A DNA stretch of 64,000 bases from Musa acuminata AAA Group. Its lineage: Eukaryota > Streptophyta > Magnoliopsida > Zingiberales > Musaceae. The notes beneath the pieces were generated by a model. The model saw nothing but the letters and a program-made list of their open reading frames with translations, made no database searches and was not told the DNA's origin. A program made the position numbers and the translations under genes. Location of the stretch: NCBI RefSeq assembly GCF_036884655.1, contig NC_088357.1, positions 5,323,001-5,387,000 of the forward strand. The letters are read 5' to 3'. Positions 63,106 to 64,000 of this stretch are shown here, one piece after another (positions within the stretch are counted from its first letter, which is position 1; each line of letters starts with the position of its first letter).

Positions 63106-64000
63106 CTGAAAATGAACAAAGGGAACACTACGAAACAAGTGAATAATTTATGCATCCAATTTTCATCAGGTAAGTTATGGTTGTAGAATATTCTAAATCC
63201 AGCATGAGCAAGTATTCAATGACATGAAAAAATAAAATTTAGATAACCCCAAATAGCTGGGATATTATTGCTTTTGTTGTTGTTGTAAGAGCAAGTATTA
63301 TTTAGTATAATGAGATAGCATCTGCTAAATACAATCCATGAGATTGCAACGAGTAATCTGTTTTTGCCTCTCTGCCTAAGTTTTGATCATAAATATAATT
63401 GTATTGTAACATGCTGTCATCAAGTTTTAAAAAATAGTTTATTAGGTTTGTTGGTGACAATGAGGTGTGTGGTTAGTTTATGTTAATTAACAGAAATTTA
63501 TATGAAACTGCATTTCATAAGCATCAGTTCCAAAAAAAAAAAAAACGCTCTTCATTTCAGATATCCTTCATTCCTTTAGATTCATAAGGAATAACTGTTT
63601 ATAAGCAACCCTTCATTGCCTGGTAGGGATAATTTAGGCCATCCTTGACAATGCTATTCTGGTTTATCTGACACTATATTCTAGAGGTCTGCCCAATGAT
63701 GCTTGATCTCAATATGGATGATGATCTCAGAAAACTAGTAAATTATAATAGTGATCAAAATGAGAAGACAAAAGAAGCCTGCTAAATTATTTAACCATTA
63801 TATTGCCTGCTAGATTCAGTTAAATCAACATTCAGAACCTTAACCTCCTAACTGGTGTAGACAACTTCATCATTGTATGTTCAGCAAAGCAGATATTTAG
63901 TTCTATTATGAACTCTGTCTACTTGAAGAAGGAAATGAACCACAAGTTTACTCTCTTGTTTAACAGTTAGTACTAATATTAAACATAAAATTATTACTAT

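Overview
The window is plant nuclear DNA, most likely from a monocot of the banana group (Musa or Ensete, Zingiberales). Evidence seen in the sequence: all genes are split by GT-AG introns, coding exons are GC-rich against AT-rich introns and spacers, plant-only gene families are present, and decayed plant LTR, LINE and SINE elements fill the spacers. The genus is an inference from memory of a GC-rich repeat (about 5,990-6,560) that resembles an abundant banana repeat. It was not checked by any search.

Layout. 1-10,600 (-): nine 5' exons of a plant cytosolic-clade pyruvate kinase; the 3' part lies left of the window. 10,600-13,400: spacer with a decayed LINE. 13,821-17,418 (+): membrane-anchored DUF218 protein. 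18,290-24,367 (+): TRM11-type tRNA guanosine-N2 methyltransferase. 24,896-25,849 (-): pathogen-related protein of the SnoaL-like fold. 25,850-29,300: repeat-rich spacer with a decayed Ty1/copia remnant and a small LTR element (TRIM). 29,558-32,497 (+): classical zinc alcohol dehydrogenase. 36,348-42,494 (+): YODA/MAPKKK3/5-like MAPKKK. 43,427-46,437 (+): PEN-2 subunit of gamma-secretase. 48,969-49,812 (+): R2R3-MYB of the MYB52/54/105/117 type. 49,813-55,100: repeats, including a second LINE relic, an inverted-repeat element carrying RING-H2 gene pieces, and a GC-rich LTR-like block. 56,065-58,909 (+): PEP-mutase/isocitrate-lyase superfamily enzyme (carboxyvinyl-carboxyphosphonate phosphorylmutase or petal-death type). 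60,661 to beyond the right edge (-): ACT-domain-repeat (ACR) protein lacking its 5' exons here.

The nine genes have individual promoters and no operon-like organisation. Their jobs (glycolysis, ethanol fermentation, tRNA modification, MAPK signalling, membrane proteolysis, transcription, amino-acid sensing) look unrelated, as expected of ordinary plant euchromatin. Exon borders were derived by hand from reading frame, splice dinucleotides and family similarity. All complete models close in frame: 349, 487, 239, 380, 669, 142, 256 and 312 residues.

I found no evidence of a wholly new biological system. The most interesting items are mobile-element structures: a TRIM with a perfect 5-bp target duplication just upstream of the ADH gene, an inverted-repeat element with a captured RING-H2 exon, a two-copy tRNA-derived SINE family with a clear target duplication, and a duplicated perfect hairpin in an intron. 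A GC-AG intron in the MAPKKK and the altered active-site residues of the pyruvate kinase are also worth a look.
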